The position numbers and the translations under genes were made by a program. Shown here piece by piece: positions 24,326 to 32,420 of a DNA stretch of 64,000 nt (the stretch's first letter is position 1; every line of letters begins with the position of its first letter). Below the pieces are notes generated by a model, which was not told the origin of the DNA, did no database searches, and saw nothing but the letters and a program-made list of their open reading frames with translations. Origin of the DNA: Paenibacillus silvestris (lineage in GTDB: Bacteria; Bacillota; Bacilli; Paenibacillales; NBRC-103111); assembly GCF_009882985.1 (NCBI RefSeq), contig NZ_WTUZ01000014.1, positions 74,017 to 138,016 on the forward strand, in the 5' to 3' direction.

Positions 24326-24437
24326 AAATATTTTAATACAATTTTCATCATTCTCTCAGAAAGCGAAGGAAAACCAGCAATAGCACGGTGAAAGGGCTTA
24401 CATGTAAAATATTAGGATAATTTTCATATGCTATACT
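24325..24437 (+). promoter_or_regulatory. NlpC/P60 promoter region with imperfect direct repeats
   Basis: AAAATATT and AATTTTCAT occur as a pair at 24325-24348 (7 nt apart) and again at 24406-24427 (5 nt apart). The second pair lies directly in front of a -10 TATACT (24432-24437) that lacks a good -35. This fits activation by the preceding response regulator; it is inference. Confidence 0.4.
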
Positions 24438-24527
24438 TGGGGCATGTCAAACGTAACAGACATAATGTCACTCAATGGATGAGTCTGGTGAAGCAGTATT
24501 AAACAACTAAGATTCTAGGAGGCTACC

Positions 24528-25052
24528 ATGATGAATAAGCAAACTAACTGGTACAAGAAATTAGTCGTTACGGCGTTGACAGTATCCATAGGTCTCTCCG
24601 CGGGAATGATATCCGCACCTCATCAAGCTGACGCAGCCACAGTTTCAACCACTGCATCGTCGATTACAGCAACCTCCCGTGGCAGCAGCGTCATTAGTAT
24701 TGGCCGAAACTACTTGGGAACGCCTTACCTGTTCGGTTCAAAATCAGGACAAACGAACACGTTCGACTGTTCATCCTTCACCCAATATGTATTCAAACGC
24801 GTAGGCGTCAACCTGCCGCGTACATCTAAAAGTCAAGCCCAGGTGGGCAGCTATGTATCCAGAAGCAATCTTCGCACTGGTGATCTCGTGTTTTTCTCGA
24901 ATCCAGGCAAACCAGGCGTCATTAACCATGTTGCGATCTACATGGGTGGCGGGAACCTCCTGCAAACTTATGGAGCTGGCGGCGTACGCATTACGAACAT
25001 GCATAGCGGGACTTGGTCATCCCGTTACATGACAGCTCGCCGCGTCTTGTAA
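24528..25052 (+). CDS. Secreted NlpC/P60 cell-wall endopeptidase
   Basis: 174 residues. The signal peptide ends near ADAA at about residue 37. The NlpC/P60 domain covers about 53-174 with catalytic Cys81 in FDCSSFTQ and His134 in INHVAIYMG; Gln146 is a candidate third residue. Such enzymes cut gamma-D-glutamyl-diamino acid links in peptidoglycan stems. There are no LysM or SH3 wall-binding domains, so this is a minimal secreted form. AGGAGG lies 6 nt before the ATG. It follows a two-component system and may be its target. Confidence 0.85.
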   Translation: MMNKQTNWYKKLVVTALTVSIGLSAGMISAPHQADAATVSTTASSITATSRGSSVISIGRNYLGTPYLFGSKSGQTNTFDCSSFTQYVFKRVGVNLPRTSKSQAQVGSYVSRSNLRTGDLVFFSNPGKPGVINHVAIYMGGGNLLQTYGAGGVRITNMHSGTWSSRYMTARRVL

Positions 25053-25059
25053 GTTTTCA

Positions 25060-25140
25060 GAATGAGAAATAAGCCCCCGTAGTTCCCAGGAACCCAAAAA
25101 CAACGTATATAAACCAAATCGCGCTACGCAGTTCCCCAGC
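25060..25140. repeat. Degenerate intergenic repeat (GTAGTTCCC type)
   Basis: AAATAAGCCCCCGTAGTTCCC and CGCTACGCAGTTCCCCAGCG resemble the units at 6297-6440. No coding potential. Confidence 0.4.
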
Positions 25141-25154
25141 GCATATGACTAACC

Positions 25155-25227
25155 AAAAACCGTTCTTTCGTAAGTTGGCGGGTACCCCGGGGTACACCAC
25201 CAACTTACGATAGGAACGGTTTTTTTG
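25155..25227. terminator. Long bidirectional terminator
   Basis: AAAAACCGTTC/GAACGGTTTTT outside, CGTAAGTTGG/CCAACTTACG inside and GGGTACCCC at the tip make a very long hairpin. It lies between the convergent NlpC/P60 and Hsp20-like genes. Confidence 0.85.
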
Positions 25228-25238
25228 CTCCGACGCTG

Positions 25239-25697
25239 CTAATAACGAATGTAGGCTTCCGTATAGTTCTCTTTTAAACCTCTTTTACGCACTTTTATCT
25301 GGAGTAAACGCTGCTTGTAACTAACTCTCGCTGATCTTGGAAGCACAAGCGTCGGAAATTTAATAATTCGGCCCTTACCGCTGGTGAACCCGGTCAGCTT
25401 CAACTGATTTGATTTTACAAACACGCGCAGTGCCCTTGGATCTTCGCCTTTGGCGATTTTTACTTTGATAATGACATGTTCATGCGTTTCAAAGATCTCT
25501 GCACCTGACGGTCCATGCGAAGAAATGCTTGCATCCATGCCCGGCATTGCTTTTTTCAGCATGTCCTGTACATATCCCTCAACCCACGTCATATTATCTA
25601 GAAAGGTCTGCCCTTTTTCAGCGAACGGCAGCTTTTGCCCGAGAAACTTCTCTACATGATCCCATTTCAGCCAAGGATGGCGATTCAACCCGCTCAA
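25239..25697 (-). CDS. Hsp20/alpha-crystallin-like protein, probably spore-associated
   Basis: 152 residues. The C-terminal 95 residues look like an alpha-crystallin domain (ETHEHVIIKVKIAKGEDPRA, LRVFVKSNQLKLTGF, RSARVSYKQRLLQIKVRK). The N-terminal part is helical. A TTG start at 25697 is chosen because GAGGTGA lies 5 nt upstream; the longer frame to 25754 has no ribosome site and would cover the promoter. A mother-cell type -10 (CATATACT, 25722-25729) precedes it and it diverges from gerPA. A role in the spore coat, as for GerT or CotM, is inferred. Confidence 0.6.
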   Translation of the reverse strand: MSGLNRHPWLKWDHVEKFLGQKLPFAEKGQTFLDNMTWVEGYVQDMLKKAMPGMDASISSHGPSGAEIFETHEHVIIKVKIAKGEDPRALRVFVKSNQLKLTGFTSGKGRIIKFPTLVLPRSARVSYKQRLLQIKVRKRGLKENYTEAYIRY

Positions 25698-25721
25698 GCC
25701 TATCACCTCGTTTTCTCTTGC

Positions 25722-25729
25722 AGTATATG
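25722..25729 (-). promoter_or_regulatory. Mother-cell type -10 of the Hsp20-like gene
   Basis: CATATACT on the minus strand, 25 nt before the TTG start, resembles sigma-E/sigma-K -10 elements. Confidence 0.35.
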
Positions 25730-25769
25730 TGCCTATGCCCTGATGTGACACCAATCTGAAAAACAGATC

Positions 25770-25797
25770 ACCTCTGGGCGAATACCCTCATATACTA
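25770..25797 (+). promoter_or_regulatory. sigma-K type promoter of gerPABCDE
   Basis: CATATACTA (25789-25797) matches CATANNNTA. An AC (25770-25771) lies 17 bp upstream as the short -35. It is 36 nt before gerPA. In B. subtilis gerP is sigma-K dependent. Confidence 0.5.
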
Positions 25798-25832
25798 AAG
25801 GTGTGAGAAGCCTGAAGTCAGGGAGGCCGAAT

Positions 25833-26060
25833 ATGCCGTCTATTGTAGGAAACGTGAAAATTATCAGCGTTGGTTCTAGCTCAGTTGTCCACTTCGGCGA
25901 TACCTTCATCATCGCACCTACCAGTTCTTCCAAGACATTCGCAGGAGCAGGATCCTTTAATACGGGTGATTTCCCACGTGTCTATAATGCATACAGCACT
26001 ACCATCACTAATGATTCGGATCTCATCGAAGCGAACGCCACCAGCGGAGTAATCGTCTAG
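25833..26060 (+). CDS. gerPA: Spore germination protein GerPA
   Basis: 75 residues, normal length. MPSIVGNVKIISVGSSSVVH, FGDTFIIAP, KTFAGAGSFNTGDFPRVYNA and TNDSDLIEA follow GerPA closely. The ATG at 25833 has GGGAGG 6 nt upstream. It is the first gene of the gerP operon. Its product is a small coat-associated protein needed for germinants to reach their receptors in the inner spore membrane. Confidence 0.88.
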   Translation: MPSIVGNVKIISVGSSSVVHFGDTFIIAPTSSSKTFAGAGSFNTGDFPRVYNAYSTTITNDSDLIEANATSGVIV

Positions 26061-26095
26061 CATGAGCGATGTCAAACACAGCGAGGTGTTCATCT

Positions 26096-26305
26096 ATGAA
26101 CATGATCATTCACCAAACCATCATGATTCAGCAGCTAAAAGTGAACTCCGTTGCCAACTCCTCTGTACTTCAAATCGGCACCGCAGGTTCTATTCGTTCC
26201 TTATCCAACTTGTATAATACAGGCGGTTTTGTTGAGCCTACGCCAGCGCTGGGTTCTAGTGATGTGAATCCCGTTTCCCTCGTTCGTTTACCGCCACCTA
26301 CCTGA
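26096..26305 (+). CDS. gerPB: Spore germination protein GerPB
   Basis: 69 residues. IMIQQLKVNSVANSSVLQIG, TAGSIRSLSNLYNTGGF and VEP are hallmarks of GerPB. GAGGTG lies 7 nt before the ATG at 26096. It is the second gene in the operon, 35 nt after gerPA. Confidence 0.88.
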   Translation: MNMIIHQTIMIQQLKVNSVANSSVLQIGTAGSIRSLSNLYNTGGFVEPTPALGSSDVNPVSLVRLPPPT

Positions 26306-26353
26306 TCGCCGCTATGAATGGTTCTCTAATGAAACCGGAAGGAGGTGCCATAT

Positions 26354-27088
26354 ATGCATAACTCAATCACGTGGCAGCAATGGGCTCAACAGCTTTCCGC
26401 CTATATTGAAATGCAGAAGCAGCGTATCGATAAATTGGAAGAAACCGTCACAAAACTGCAGGCTGATCTCGATGCTGTAAAAGTCCAAAAACGAGTCCAT
26501 ATCGATAAAATCGAATACAATTTCGACCAACTGAAAGTCGAGAAACTGGACGGAACCCTGACCATAGGCATCAGCCCGAGCTCGCTAGATAATGTCGACG
26601 ACTTCACTGTCAATGGCGCCTCAGTGGGCAAGGATGCTGGGCAGAATCCCAATCAGAATCCTTTTGTCCAGGGACAAGGGACGGGGATGGGCCAAGGTCA
26701 GGGACAAGAATTCGGAATTGGACCTATGCAGACAGATAATATGAGAAAGCAGCAAGGCACGGAAGGGCCAGCCCACTCAGGAGCTGCGATGCAGCAGGAC
26801 GTTTCGAAGGGGATAGCGCATTATCTGCAATATGGGTTCGAGTCCGATATGCTCAATCTGGAAAACAAATACCAGTACCACTTGGACGAAGATTACAAAG
26901 AACTTATCGTGGACGATATTCGCAAACAATTGGATGCTCGTATCCAGCATTATGTCAATCAATACCGCGGCGTAGGATTTAAAGAACCGATGGAAGCTGT
27001 AACGACCAGCATTATTGATAAAACAAAACAAGATATTATCAGCGCAGTTGAAAGCTACATATCCAGTCTGCCAAGAAATGAGGGCTAA
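26354..27088 (+). CDS. gerPC: Spore germination protein GerPC
   Basis: 244 residues. An N-terminal coiled coil (WQQWAQQLSAYIEMQKQRID, KLEETVTKLQADLDAV) is followed by IDKIEYNFDQLKVEKLDGTL, the GerPC core. A low-complexity insert rich in Gln, Gly and Asn (about 95-125) separates it from a C-terminal helical domain. That makes the protein longer than the roughly 200 residues I recall for Bacillus GerPC. AGGAGGTG lies 6 nt before the ATG at 26354; an in-frame GTG inside the ribosome site is rejected. It is the largest GerP protein and likely a scaffold. Confidence 0.85.
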   Translation: MHNSITWQQWAQQLSAYIEMQKQRIDKLEETVTKLQADLDAVKVQKRVHIDKIEYNFDQLKVEKLDGTLTIGISPSSLDNVDDFTVNGASVGKDAGQNPNQNPFVQGQGTGMGQGQGQEFGIGPMQTDNMRKQQGTEGPAHSGAAMQQDVSKGIAHYLQYGFESDMLNLENKYQYHLDEDYKELIVDDIRKQLDARIQHYVNQYRGVGFKEPMEAVTTSIIDKTKQDIISAVESYISSLPRNEG

Positions 27089-27090
27089 TT

Positions 27091-27273
27091 ATGATGAACT
27101 TACATGTGGAAAATAAGCAAATTTTCGTAGGTGATGTACGCATCGTCGGGGTTTCAAGCTCCTCCGTTTTTCTTATCGGCGATACAGAGGTCATCTCCTT
27201 GTCTTCGATGTTCGACACACCTCCGGAATCCGTCATCATCTCGCCGTTCGTCCCGCTCCCGCCTGAGGTATAA
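27091..27273 (+). CDS. gerPD: Spore germination protein GerPD
   Basis: 60 residues. VGDVRIVGVSSSSVFLIGDT, EVISLSSMFDTPPESVI and FVPLPPE match GerPD over the whole length. Two adjacent ATG codons make the start ambiguous by one residue. It follows gerPC by 2 nt. Confidence 0.9.
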   Translation: MMNLHVENKQIFVGDVRIVGVSSSSVFLIGDTEVISLSSMFDTPPESVIISPFVPLPPEV

Positions 27274-27738
27274 ATGATGGCGCGCCTCTCCATTGTCGGC
27301 TATGTCTATGTGATTGAAATTGGCGCAAGCAGTGTCATGCAGGTCGGAGATAACGTCACGACCACACTGGACACCAACGTCTTTGCCGTACAGCGCGAAG
27401 TTCCCATTTATTACGGAAATGAAGGCAGCTTCAAGGCTTATCCCTTCTATCAGCGACCTATTCCCACACCTCAACCACCGGAGCCATTTACAATGTGTGT
27501 GGATAACTTAGGCTCCTATATCCGGGTGCGGGGCATCAAAGTTCTAGGCGTTGGTTCGACCTCCGTGCTCCAGATTGGCAGCAACCGCCTGATCGGAAGC
27601 CAAGCCCGAATCAAAAACATCCGTCAATTCATTACCGACAAGCCCGGTCCTCATGGGAAGCAAACCTTTATCAAACTAGGCTCCGAGGATGTCATCGGCG
27701 ACGTTCTGCCAGCTATCAAGCCGCCGCTTGGCTTGTAA
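27274..27738 (+). CDS. gerPE: Spore germination protein GerPE
   Basis: 154 residues. It repeats the GerP motif twice: YVIEIGASSVMQVGDN near the N-terminus and IKVLGVGSTSVLQIGSN later. FAVQREVP, PYYGNEG-like and ARIKNIRQFITDK are shared with Bacillus GerPE. It abuts gerPD. It is the last gene of the operon here; no gerPF follows, and a gerPF-like gene lies at 6008-6238 instead. Confidence 0.87.
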   Translation: MMARLSIVGYVYVIEIGASSVMQVGDNVTTTLDTNVFAVQREVPIYYGNEGSFKAYPFYQRPIPTPQPPEPFTMCVDNLGSYIRVRGIKVLGVGSTSVLQIGSNRLIGSQARIKNIRQFITDKPGPHGKQTFIKLGSEDVIGDVLPAIKPPLGL

Positions 27739-27752
27739 AGTTTGCATACACA

Positions 27753-27796
27753 CCAAAGAACCGCCCCCACCCTAGTCGGTGGAAGCGGTTCTTTGG
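27753..27796. terminator. Terminator between gerPE and the GH18-SLH gene
   Basis: A perfect 12-bp stem CCAAAGAACCGC/GCGGTTCTTTGG has an inner CCAC/GTGG pair. There is no long T tract, so strength is uncertain. It can act on both convergent genes. Confidence 0.6.
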
Positions 27797-27802
27797 GCGT
27801 GC

Positions 27803-29437
27803 TCACTTCGTGAGCAGCGGCTGCGCGCGGCTTAGCAGCGCAGCCATCTCCGCGCGCGTCAAGGACGCGCTAGGGCGGAACGTGCCGCTCGCGTAGCCGT
27901 CGACAAGGCCATTGCTGCTCATCGCAGCAATGGCCTCCGCCGACCAGCTGCCTGCCGGCACGTCAGAGAAGCTCTTCGCAGCAGCCGAGCCGCCCTGCGA
28001 AGTCAAGTGCAAGGCGCGGGAGAGCAGCATGCTCATCTCCTCCCGCGTTATGATCTGATCCGGCGCGAAGCGCTCGTCGCTGATCCCTTGGATCAGCCCG
28101 CTGCTCTTCGCGATCCGGATATCCTGCCAGGCCCAGTGGCTGGCAGGCACATCCTTGAACGAGGCGCTGCTGGCAGCCTCGCCTGTCAAGCCGAGCGCGC
28201 GCACGATGATCGTCGCGGCTTCTGCTCTTGTGAGCGCCGCGTCCGGCGCGAACCGGTCTGCGGCGGTGCCTAGCATCCAGCCGCGGTTCGCAGCGGCGAG
28301 CACGGCCTCTTTGGCCCAGTGCTGCTGCACGTCAGTGAAATAGAAGCCGTCTGCCCACAGACCATAATAATCCCAGGTATCTGCTGTCTCCTGATTAAGG
28401 CTCCAGCTTCCCGTACCTTTCAAATTGTACTTGCTGACCAGCTTCAACTTCTCTTTCAACGATTGTTCGTTTTCAAACCAAACCGTGTAATCGCCCGGCT
28501 CTAGGTTACTGCCGTTAATGCTAAACGGTTCATCGGTTGGACGAATGGTAAAAGAGGCAACTGGCGACTGGCTGGCCGTGTCAAAGCGAACGGTTCCTCC
28601 ATACATTTGAGTAAGCTTGCTTAGCGTTTGAGCGGATACGCCCGCTCCGTTATCGGCGGCATTTTGATTCCAGTACCTTCCATAAAACGGTATCCCAAGC
28701 ACCACTTTATCTGCAGGTGCCTGTGAAATCGCATATTGAATCGACTTCTCTACAAAGGGCAAACTTGCCACAGGTCCAGGCGTTAGATCGCCAGGGTAGC
28801 TCTCGTCATAAGCCATGACCATCAAGTAATCACTAACATCCGATAACGCCTTATAATCATACAAGCCTGTCCAGCCTTGCTTTGTACCCGTTGGATTAGC
28901 AGCCACTGCGACGGAAACTTCCTTGTCGCTGCTTAATTTGCCACGAATGATTTTCACCAGTTCGGTGTATTTATCGCGGTAGGCGGCATCTACATTTTCG
29001 ATATCAAATTGAATCCCGTCGAGATTGTTATCATTAATGGCCTTAACGATTTGATCCGCCAGTGCTTCGCGGTTATCAATCGCTTTTTCTCCAAGTGACC
29101 GATCAAAATCATTGCTAAGAAATGGAACAACCCGTTTTCCCCTCTGATGCATGTCCGCAATGAAAGAAGCTAACAGAGAATCTGAGAGTTCCAAGCTGCC
29201 GTCTGAGTTTACATGAAAATAACTAGGAGCAACAACATCTAGGGTTTGCCCACTTTTATCCACTTGTGAAGTATACGAACTCGGGCTTCCAAAATACATA
29301 TATGACATATTGAACTTGCCCTGCGTCGAACTAGCTTGGGCCAGAGCATCCTGAGGTTCTGAGCTTGCTGCTATCGTCAGTATCCCCGCTGTTGCTAGTA
29401 TAGCAACGAATTTACGCCATCGCTTCATCTCCGGCAT
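27803..29437 (-). CDS. Secreted glycoside hydrolase family 18 protein with three SLH domains
   Basis: 544 residues. A signal peptide is followed by a GH18 barrel (about 40-350). The active-site strand reads DGIQFDIENVD with Asp140, Asp145 and the acid Glu147; the middle Asp of the chitinase motif is Gln, a change also common in spore peptidoglycan glucosaminidases such as YaaH-type enzymes (Asn there). MVMAYDESYPGDLTPGPVAS is also typical. Three SLH repeats (about 365-544: YFTDVQQHWAKEA, SFKDVPASHWAWQD, SFSDVPAGSWSAEA) hold it to the cell wall. It likely cuts peptidoglycan or chitin-like polymers at the surface. Confidence 0.87.
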   Translation of the reverse strand: MPEMKRWRKFVAILATAGILTIAASSEPQDALAQASSTQGKFNMSYMYFGSPSSYTSQVDKSGQTLDVVAPSYFHVNSDGSLELSDSLLASFIADMHQRGKRVVPFLSNDFDRSLGEKAIDNREALADQIVKAINDNNLDGIQFDIENVDAAYRDKYTELVKIIRGKLSSDKEVSVAVAANPTGTKQGWTGLYDYKALSDVSDYLMVMAYDESYPGDLTPGPVASLPFVEKSIQYAISQAPADKVVLGIPFYGRYWNQNAADNGAGVSAQTLSKLTQMYGGTVRFDTASQSPVASFTIRPTDEPFSINGSNLEPGDYTVWFENEQSLKEKLKLVSKYNLKGTGSWSLNQETADTWDYYGLWADGFYFTDVQQHWAKEAVLAAANRGWMLGTAADRFAPDAALTRAEAATIIVRALGLTGEAASSASFKDVPASHWAWQDIRIAKSSGLIQGISDERFAPDQIITREEMSMLLSRALHLTSQGGSAAAKSFSDVPAGSWSAEAIAAMSSNGLVDGYASGTFRPSASLTRAEMAALLSRAQPLLTK

Positions 29438-29546
29438 TTACACTCATTCCCTTCTAGCAATCTAGCAATCTCACAATCTCTGAAATCGTCATTATTCTAT
29501 CATCTTAGAAAGCGCATTAATTCGCTAGTAGTAAATATTGGTGAAC

Positions 29547-29591
29547 GCAAAAAAACCGCTATACAGCGGGCTATTGTCCCCTATAACGGTT
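29547..29591 (-). terminator. Terminator of the diguanylate cyclase gene
   Basis: AACCGCTATA/TATAACGGTT (9 of 10 pairs) is followed on the minus strand by TTTTTTT. Confidence 0.7.
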
Positions 29592-29602
29592 AGTTGAGAA
29601 AT

Positions 29603-30532
29603 CTATTTGTCTACCGTTTTTTGATAAAATTGAAAGTGATTTCGGCCCTTGCCCTTCACTTGATAGAGCGCAATATCCACTTCTTTCATCATATGCGATG
29701 CCTCCGCCTTGCCCGAGTCATACATCGTAATTCCCATACTGACTGTTGCTCTAAACAGATTGCCTAGCACATCCCATGGCTGATCTACGCAATGCAGGAT
29801 TCGCTTAGCCACACTATTCACATGCTCCTCGCAATCTACGGACGGAAGCAGAATGGCGAATTCGTCGCCACCCATCCGGGCAAATAAATCGATCTCGCGA
29901 AGACAGCCCTGAATACGATGGGCAAAATCCTGCAAGAAAGCGTCACCCACATCGTGACCCATCGTGTCATTTATCATTTTAAAATCATCGATATCTACAT
30001 ATAAAAGCGAGAAAGGCCTATTCGTTCGTTTGGCCTGCATAAACATTTGCTGTAATTGCTCTTTGAACAGCCGCCGATTAGGTAAACCCGTCAAGGGGTC
30101 ATGGAAAGCCATAGCGATTAGCCGGCTCTCCTGATTCTTGCGCAGCGTAATGTCATTAAGTACGAAACAAATCTCCGCGAGATTACCTTCTTCGTTGCAG
30201 ATCGGCATCGCGGTACATTCAAACCAATTGAAGCTCTCACTGGTCCCTTGCATACGGAACTCCAGCTTACTGCTGCTGCTTGTCTGCAAGGTTTTGATAA
30301 ACATTTTATGTATATCCATCCGGTATTCGGAGTCGATAAAGTCTACAATTTGCTGAAAATCCTCTGGGATATGGCCGATCACGGGGTTAAAGCTCTTGGA
30401 CGCATAGGTTAAATTTCCATGAATATCGAACATACAAAACAAATCCCAAGCTTGCTCAATGAATTGGCGTACGAAGTTATCCTTCTGCAGCCGTGGATGT
30501 GTGACGGGATTCAAATCAGCCGAATGACTCAT
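29603..30532 (-). CDS. PAS-GGDEF diguanylate cyclase
   Basis: 309 residues, no membrane segment. A PAS domain (about 20-130) comes first, followed by a GGDEF domain. The active-site loop GGDEF is intact at 221-225, and an allosteric inhibitory site RxxD (REID, 212-215) lies exactly five residues before it. So it should make cyclic di-GMP from GTP under product control. The PAS domain is the sensor; its ligand is unknown. Other c-di-GMP related genes in the window are the PilZ protein (34717) and the HD-GYP protein (42704). Confidence 0.9.
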   Translation of the reverse strand: MSHSADLNPVTHPRLQKDNFVRQFIEQAWDLFCMFDIHGNLTYASKSFNPVIGHIPEDFQQIVDFIDSEYRMDIHKMFIKTLQTSSSSKLEFRMQGTSESFNWFECTAMPICNEEGNLAEICFVLNDITLRKNQESRLIAMAFHDPLTGLPNRRLFKEQLQQMFMQAKRTNRPFSLLYVDIDDFKMINDTMGHDVGDAFLQDFAHRIQGCLREIDLFARMGGDEFAILLPSVDCEEHVNSVAKRILHCVDQPWDVLGNLFRATVSMGITMYDSGKAEASHMMKEVDIALYQVKGKGRNHFQFYQKTVDK

Positions 30533-30851
30533 TACTTTCGTCGCCCCCTTCTCTGCTCATGCTTAGAGACAAGGGTAGATTAGCATGGGAACATAAAGAT
30601 TCCATAAAGGTCAGCTAAAATTTGCGTCAAATAAAGCAGGGTTCCGTGCATTTTCGTTATATTTCAGCAAAATTTGCGACTGGCAATAGGGCAAAGTACC
30701 CTCTTTCTACTAGAAACCACACCAAATCTCTTCATTTGTCAATAAAAGGATAGAAATTTTTAGGAGAATCGTTCTATAATGAAGGTAATATTTGTGAGCG
30801 GGATCTCCGCTCCCATCATGAGCCGTTCCGCTACCGAGGAGGATTTCTAGT
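30533..30851. other. 319-bp intergenic region between divergent genes
   Basis: It holds two related phrases, CAGCTAAAATTTGCG (about 30612) and CAGCAAAATTTGCGA (about 30667). A TATAAT (about 30775) and a small dyad GAGCGG/CCGCTC (about 30797-30813) lie before the orphan response regulator. No gene was found. Confidence 0.4.
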
Positions 30852-31553
30852 ATGGCAGGAGAAACAATTTTAGTCGTGGATGATGAACAAGAAATTGTCC
30901 AATTGATCCAACTCTATTTAGCTAGAGAAGGATACAAAGTCATCAGCGCCAACAATGGACAAGATGTTTTTGAGATCGTTAAGGAATACAAGCCCGATCT
31001 TATTGTTCTGGACATTCTGCTGCCAGGACTTGATGGCATAGAAGTTTGCCGACAGCTCCGCAAAACCAGCAATACGCCAATTCTGTTCATCTCCTGTAAA
31101 AGCGAGGATATCGATATCATCCTCGGGCTCAGCATGGGCGGCGACGATTATATGACGAAACCTTTCAGCCCAAGTCAACTTGTTGCCAGGGTGAAGGCCC
31201 TTCTGCGCCGCAATTCGATCCGCGAACAGCATCAGGATGATCCGCAGTTGGTGAAGTTTCCTGGTCTTGAGATTGATTTAGTCAGCCACATCGTTCGTGT
31301 GAATGGGCAGACTATCTCGTTATCCGCCAAAGAATTCGATTTGCTTTCCCTTATGGCCAAGACTCCTAACCGAGTTTACAAAATCGAGCACTTGTTTGAG
31401 CTTATCTGGAGCCTGGATAGTATGGGCGACCCGCGAACGCTCATTGTACATATCAGCAATCTGCGCAAGAAAATTGAAGTGAATCCGGCTGATCCTCGGT
31501 ACATTATCACGGTGCGCGGTGTCGGCTATAAATTCAACGGTTCTGCCGTCTAG
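30852..31553 (+). CDS. Orphan OmpR-family response regulator
   Basis: 233 residues. Receiver: LVVDDE, Asp54 in LDILLPGLDG, ISCKSE in place of the usual LTA switch, and KPF. Winged helix: LSAKEFDLLSLMA and ITVRGVGYKF. GAGGAGG lies 9 nt before the ATG. There is no histidine kinase beside it. The diguanylate cyclase diverges upstream, and a DUF554 gene converges and overlaps it by 4 nt. The serine/cysteine at the switch (FISCKSE) is unusual for the family. Confidence 0.85.
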   Translation: MAGETILVVDDEQEIVQLIQLYLAREGYKVISANNGQDVFEIVKEYKPDLIVLDILLPGLDGIEVCRQLRKTSNTPILFISCKSEDIDIILGLSMGGDDYMTKPFSPSQLVARVKALLRRNSIREQHQDDPQLVKFPGLEIDLVSHIVRVNGQTISLSAKEFDLLSLMAKTPNRVYKIEHLFELIWSLDSMGDPRTLIVHISNLRKKIEVNPADPRYIITVRGVGYKFNGSAV

Positions 31554-32284
31554 AACAATCGCTCCCACCAAGCAGAGAAGTGATTCTGCAGAGGCACAGC
31601 GGCTGCCGCTATAACAAGTGCCGGAAGCATATTGGCGACATTTATTTTTCTAATTTGAAGAATGTTGATGCCTACGCCAATAACCAGAATTCCGCCTACG
31701 GCTGTAATTTGAATGATCATCGCGTCCAGTGACGCTTGGCTGAATGCCATGGCAATCAAAGTTGCGGCCAAAGCAATCGTTCCCTGCATGATGAAAACGG
31801 ATACGGCTGAGAAGATCACGCCTACCCCTAAAGTTGAAGCGAAGATAATGGATAGGAAACCATCCAGCAATGATTTCGTGTACAAAATATCATGATTATG
31901 CCGCAGGCCGCTGTCCAACGGACCCAGAATCGCCATAGCTCCGATGCAATAGATCAGCGTACATGTCACGAAGCCTTCGGATACGCTGCCGCGGTGTTGC
32001 GAAGAGCGTTTGTGCATTTGCGCCTGGAGCCAGTCACCAAGCTGCCCTAACCGGTATTCGATACGGAGCAGTTCTCCCACAATGCCACCAATGACGACGC
32101 TCAAAATGACGAGTACAATTTGACTCGATTTCAAAGCCATTGTAATCCCCAGCACAGTAATTGCGAGGCCTAGGCCCTGCATGACTGTGCTTTTTATGCC
32201 TTCCGAGATACGCGGCAGAAGCAGCCCTAATAATCCCCCTAGGATAATGGCGGCAGCATTCACAATCGTTCCCCATAATGCCAT
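31550..32284 (-). CDS. DUF554 (YqgA-like) membrane protein
   Basis: 244 residues with six or more membrane helices. MALWGTIVNAAAIILGGLLG at the start, GEVLRIE-like GELLRIEYRLGQLGDWLQ, and FVTCTLIYCIGAMAILGPLD are characteristic of DUF554. The function is unknown; transport is suspected. The ATG at 32284 has GAAAGGA about 10 nt upstream. Its stop codon overlaps the stop of the convergent response regulator within the palindrome CTAG. Confidence 0.8.
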   Translation of the reverse strand: MALWGTIVNAAAIILGGLLGLLLPRISEGIKSTVMQGLGLAITVLGITMALKSSQIVLVILSVVIGGIVGELLRIEYRLGQLGDWLQAQMHKRSSQHRGSVSEGFVTCTLIYCIGAMAILGPLDSGLRHNHDILYTKSLLDGFLSIIFASTLGVGVIFSAVSVFIMQGTIALAATLIAMAFSQASLDAMIIQITAVGGILVIGVGINILQIRKINVANMLPALVIAAAAVPLQNHFSAWWERLF

Positions 32285-32420
32285 TCTGTTCAATTCCTTT
32301 CTGCCTGACAAAAGTATGTATTCCGTATATGACAACCTTATCATTCTACATGATTCTACTCATAATTTCCTCCATCCTTGGAAATGGTATGGGTAAGCAA
32401 CAGGAAAGGAGGAATACGGC

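Noticed and set aside
24401..24430. WalR box before the NlpC/P60 gene
   Set aside because: Only one half-site TGTAAA is present; the second half five bases later does not match.
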